This document shows positions 5,641 to 6,443 of a DNA stretch of 6,443 nucleotides, piece after piece. How positions within the stretch are numbered: position 1 is the first letter of the stretch; each line of letters opens with the position of its first letter. Below the pieces are notes generated by a model. The model was not told where the DNA came from. It made no database searches and saw nothing but the letters and a program-made list of their open reading frames with translations. Made by a program: the position numbers and the translations under genes. Source of the stretch: Methanobacteriota archaeon (GTDB lineage Archaea > Thermoplasmatota > Thermoplasmata > RBG-16-68-12); assembly GCA_005878415.1 (NCBI GenBank), contig VBMM01000080.1:1-6443 (forward strand), in the 5' to 3' direction.

Positions 5641-5668
5641 AGACCGAAGCCTTAATTAGGCTCGGTCT
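5641..5668 (+). promoter_or_regulatory. Palindromic AT-centred element before fusA: promoter and/or hairpin
   Basis: AGACCG-A-AGCCT (5641-5652) pairs with AGGCT-CGGTCT (5658-5668), leaving one bulged A and a TAATT loop: 11 pairs. The centre, CCTTAATTAGG, is also TATA-like and lies about 52 bases before the EF-2 ATG. It begins 14 bases after the S7 stop. It can therefore be a terminator or processing hairpin for rpsL-rpsG mRNA, a separate fusA promoter, or a symmetric protein-binding site; sequence alone does not decide. Confidence 0.5.
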
Positions 5669-5706
5669 TCTGCGACATTCCTCGTTCACGTCAAGGAGTC
5701 CGGACG

Positions 5707-6443
5707 ATGGGACGTAAGGAAGAGAACATCAAGAGAGCGCAGGCGTTGCTCCATCTCAAGGACCGCATCCGCAACATCGGCACCGCGGCACACATCGATC
5801 ACGGCAAAACGACCTTGTCCGATTCGCTCATTGCGGGCGCGGGGATGATCTCCGAAGAGCTCGCGGGCACGCAGCTCTTCATGGACTACGACGAACAGGA
5901 GCAGGCGCGCGGCATCACGATCAACGCGGCGATCGCATCGATGGTCCACGACTTCGAGGGCGGCCAGTACCTGATTAACCTCATTGACACACCGGGCCAC
6001 GTCGACTTCGGCGGGGACGTCACCCGTGCGATGCGCGCCATTGATGGCGTGATCATCCTCGACGACTCCGTCGAAGGGATCATGCCCCAGACGGAGACGG
6101 TCATTCGTCAGGCGCTGAAGGAGCGCGTGAGGCCGGTCCTCTTCATCAACAAGGTCGACCGCCTCGTCAACGAGCTGAAGATCAGCCCGGAGCAAATGCA
6201 GCAGCGATTCCAGAAGATCATCATGGAGGTCAATAATCGAATCCGGAAATGGCTGCCCGAGGACCTCGGAGAGAAGTGGATGGTGAACGTCGAGGCGGGC
6301 AGCGTCGCGTTCGGGAGCGCGTACCACAAGTGGGCCGTGAGCGCCCCCTTCACGAAGCGGACGGGCATCGGGTTCAAGGACATCTACAAGCACTGCCAAG
6401 AGGGGACGATGAAGGAGCTCGCGAAGAAGGCGCCTCTCCACAG
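5707..6443 (+). CDS. fusA: Translation elongation factor EF-2, N-terminal part (runs off the window)
   Basis: The first 245 codons of a protein that is about 730 residues in archaea; the GTPase domain is largely present. EF-2 drives GTP-dependent translocation of tRNA and mRNA on the ribosome. Nucleotide-binding motifs are intact: G1 AHIDHGKTT (28-36), G2 RGITI (68-72), G3 DTPGH (94-98) and G4 NKVD (148-151). The segments MPQTETVIRQALKE (126-139) and GSVAFGSA (198-205) are typical of archaeal/eukaryotic EF-2, not EF-G. The switch to the acidic ILDDSVEG (117-124) where the family often has VVDAVEG is a mild oddity. Start is ATG with a strong AAGGAG (5693-5698) 8 bases upstream. The diphthamide region and domains III-V are beyond the window. 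It follows S7 by 79 bases containing the palindromic element at 5641-5668. Confidence 0.97.
   Translation, partial: MGRKEENIKRAQALLHLKDRIRNIGTAAHIDHGKTTLSDSLIAGAGMISEELAGTQLFMDYDEQEQARGITINAAIASMVHDFEGGQYLINLIDTPGHVDFGGDVTRAMRAIDGVIILDDSVEGIMPQTETVIRQALKERVRPVLFINKVDRLVNELKISPEQMQQRFQKIIMEVNNRIRKWLPEDLGEKWMVNVEAGSVAFGSAYHKWAVSAPFTKRTGIGFKDIYKHCQEGTMKELAKKAPLH

Noticed and set aside
5686..6441. Antisense 251-residue frame opposite fusA
   Set aside because: It is a shadow of the EF-2 frame, whose GTPase motifs are unambiguous.

Overview
This window is high-GC archaeal chromosomal DNA. The clearest markers are at the right end: ribosomal proteins S12 and S7 of the archaeal type, followed by elongation factor EF-2 rather than bacterial EF-G. 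TATA-like boxes also sit at a regular distance before several genes, as expected of archaeal promoters. Short proteins combining membrane segments, winged-helix-like regions and zinc ribbons are frequent in Thermoplasmata-related lineages, so I lean towards a high-GC member of that group. That placement is an inference.

Left part, 1-2379, minus strand: three co-oriented genes read from right to left. They are a 362-residue double zinc-ribbon protein (1291-2379), a 174-residue helical protein of unnamed family (666-1190) and an SPFH-domain protein of the YdjI/'virion core protein' class, cut by the left window edge (1-661). The zinc-ribbon/SPFH pairing recalls the Bacillus ydjG-ydjI genes that work with PspA at the stressed membrane, so this is a candidate archaeal membrane-surveillance module. 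The zinc-ribbon gene seems to start with CTG, because no ATG, GTG or TTG lies in frame before its first zinc knuckle.

Middle, 2380-4366, plus strand: a divergent intergenic region holds back-to-back promoters, then an MFS transporter (2554-3786) and a small membrane protein with a winged-helix-like region and a C-terminal zinc ribbon (3857-4366). The promoters of the MFS gene and of the 174-residue gene share a 16-17 base element at exactly the same distance from the start codon, which suggests coordinated expression of the two units.

Right part, 4367-6443, plus strand: a str-type cluster rpsL (S12) - rpsG (S7) - fusA (EF-2). It has a clear TATA box before rpsL and a palindromic, AT-centred element before fusA. 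S7 has an N-terminal proline-rich extension of about 65 residues. fusA runs off the right edge. No stretch over 300 bases lacks a gene. I saw no tRNA, rRNA, CRISPR array or insertion sequence.
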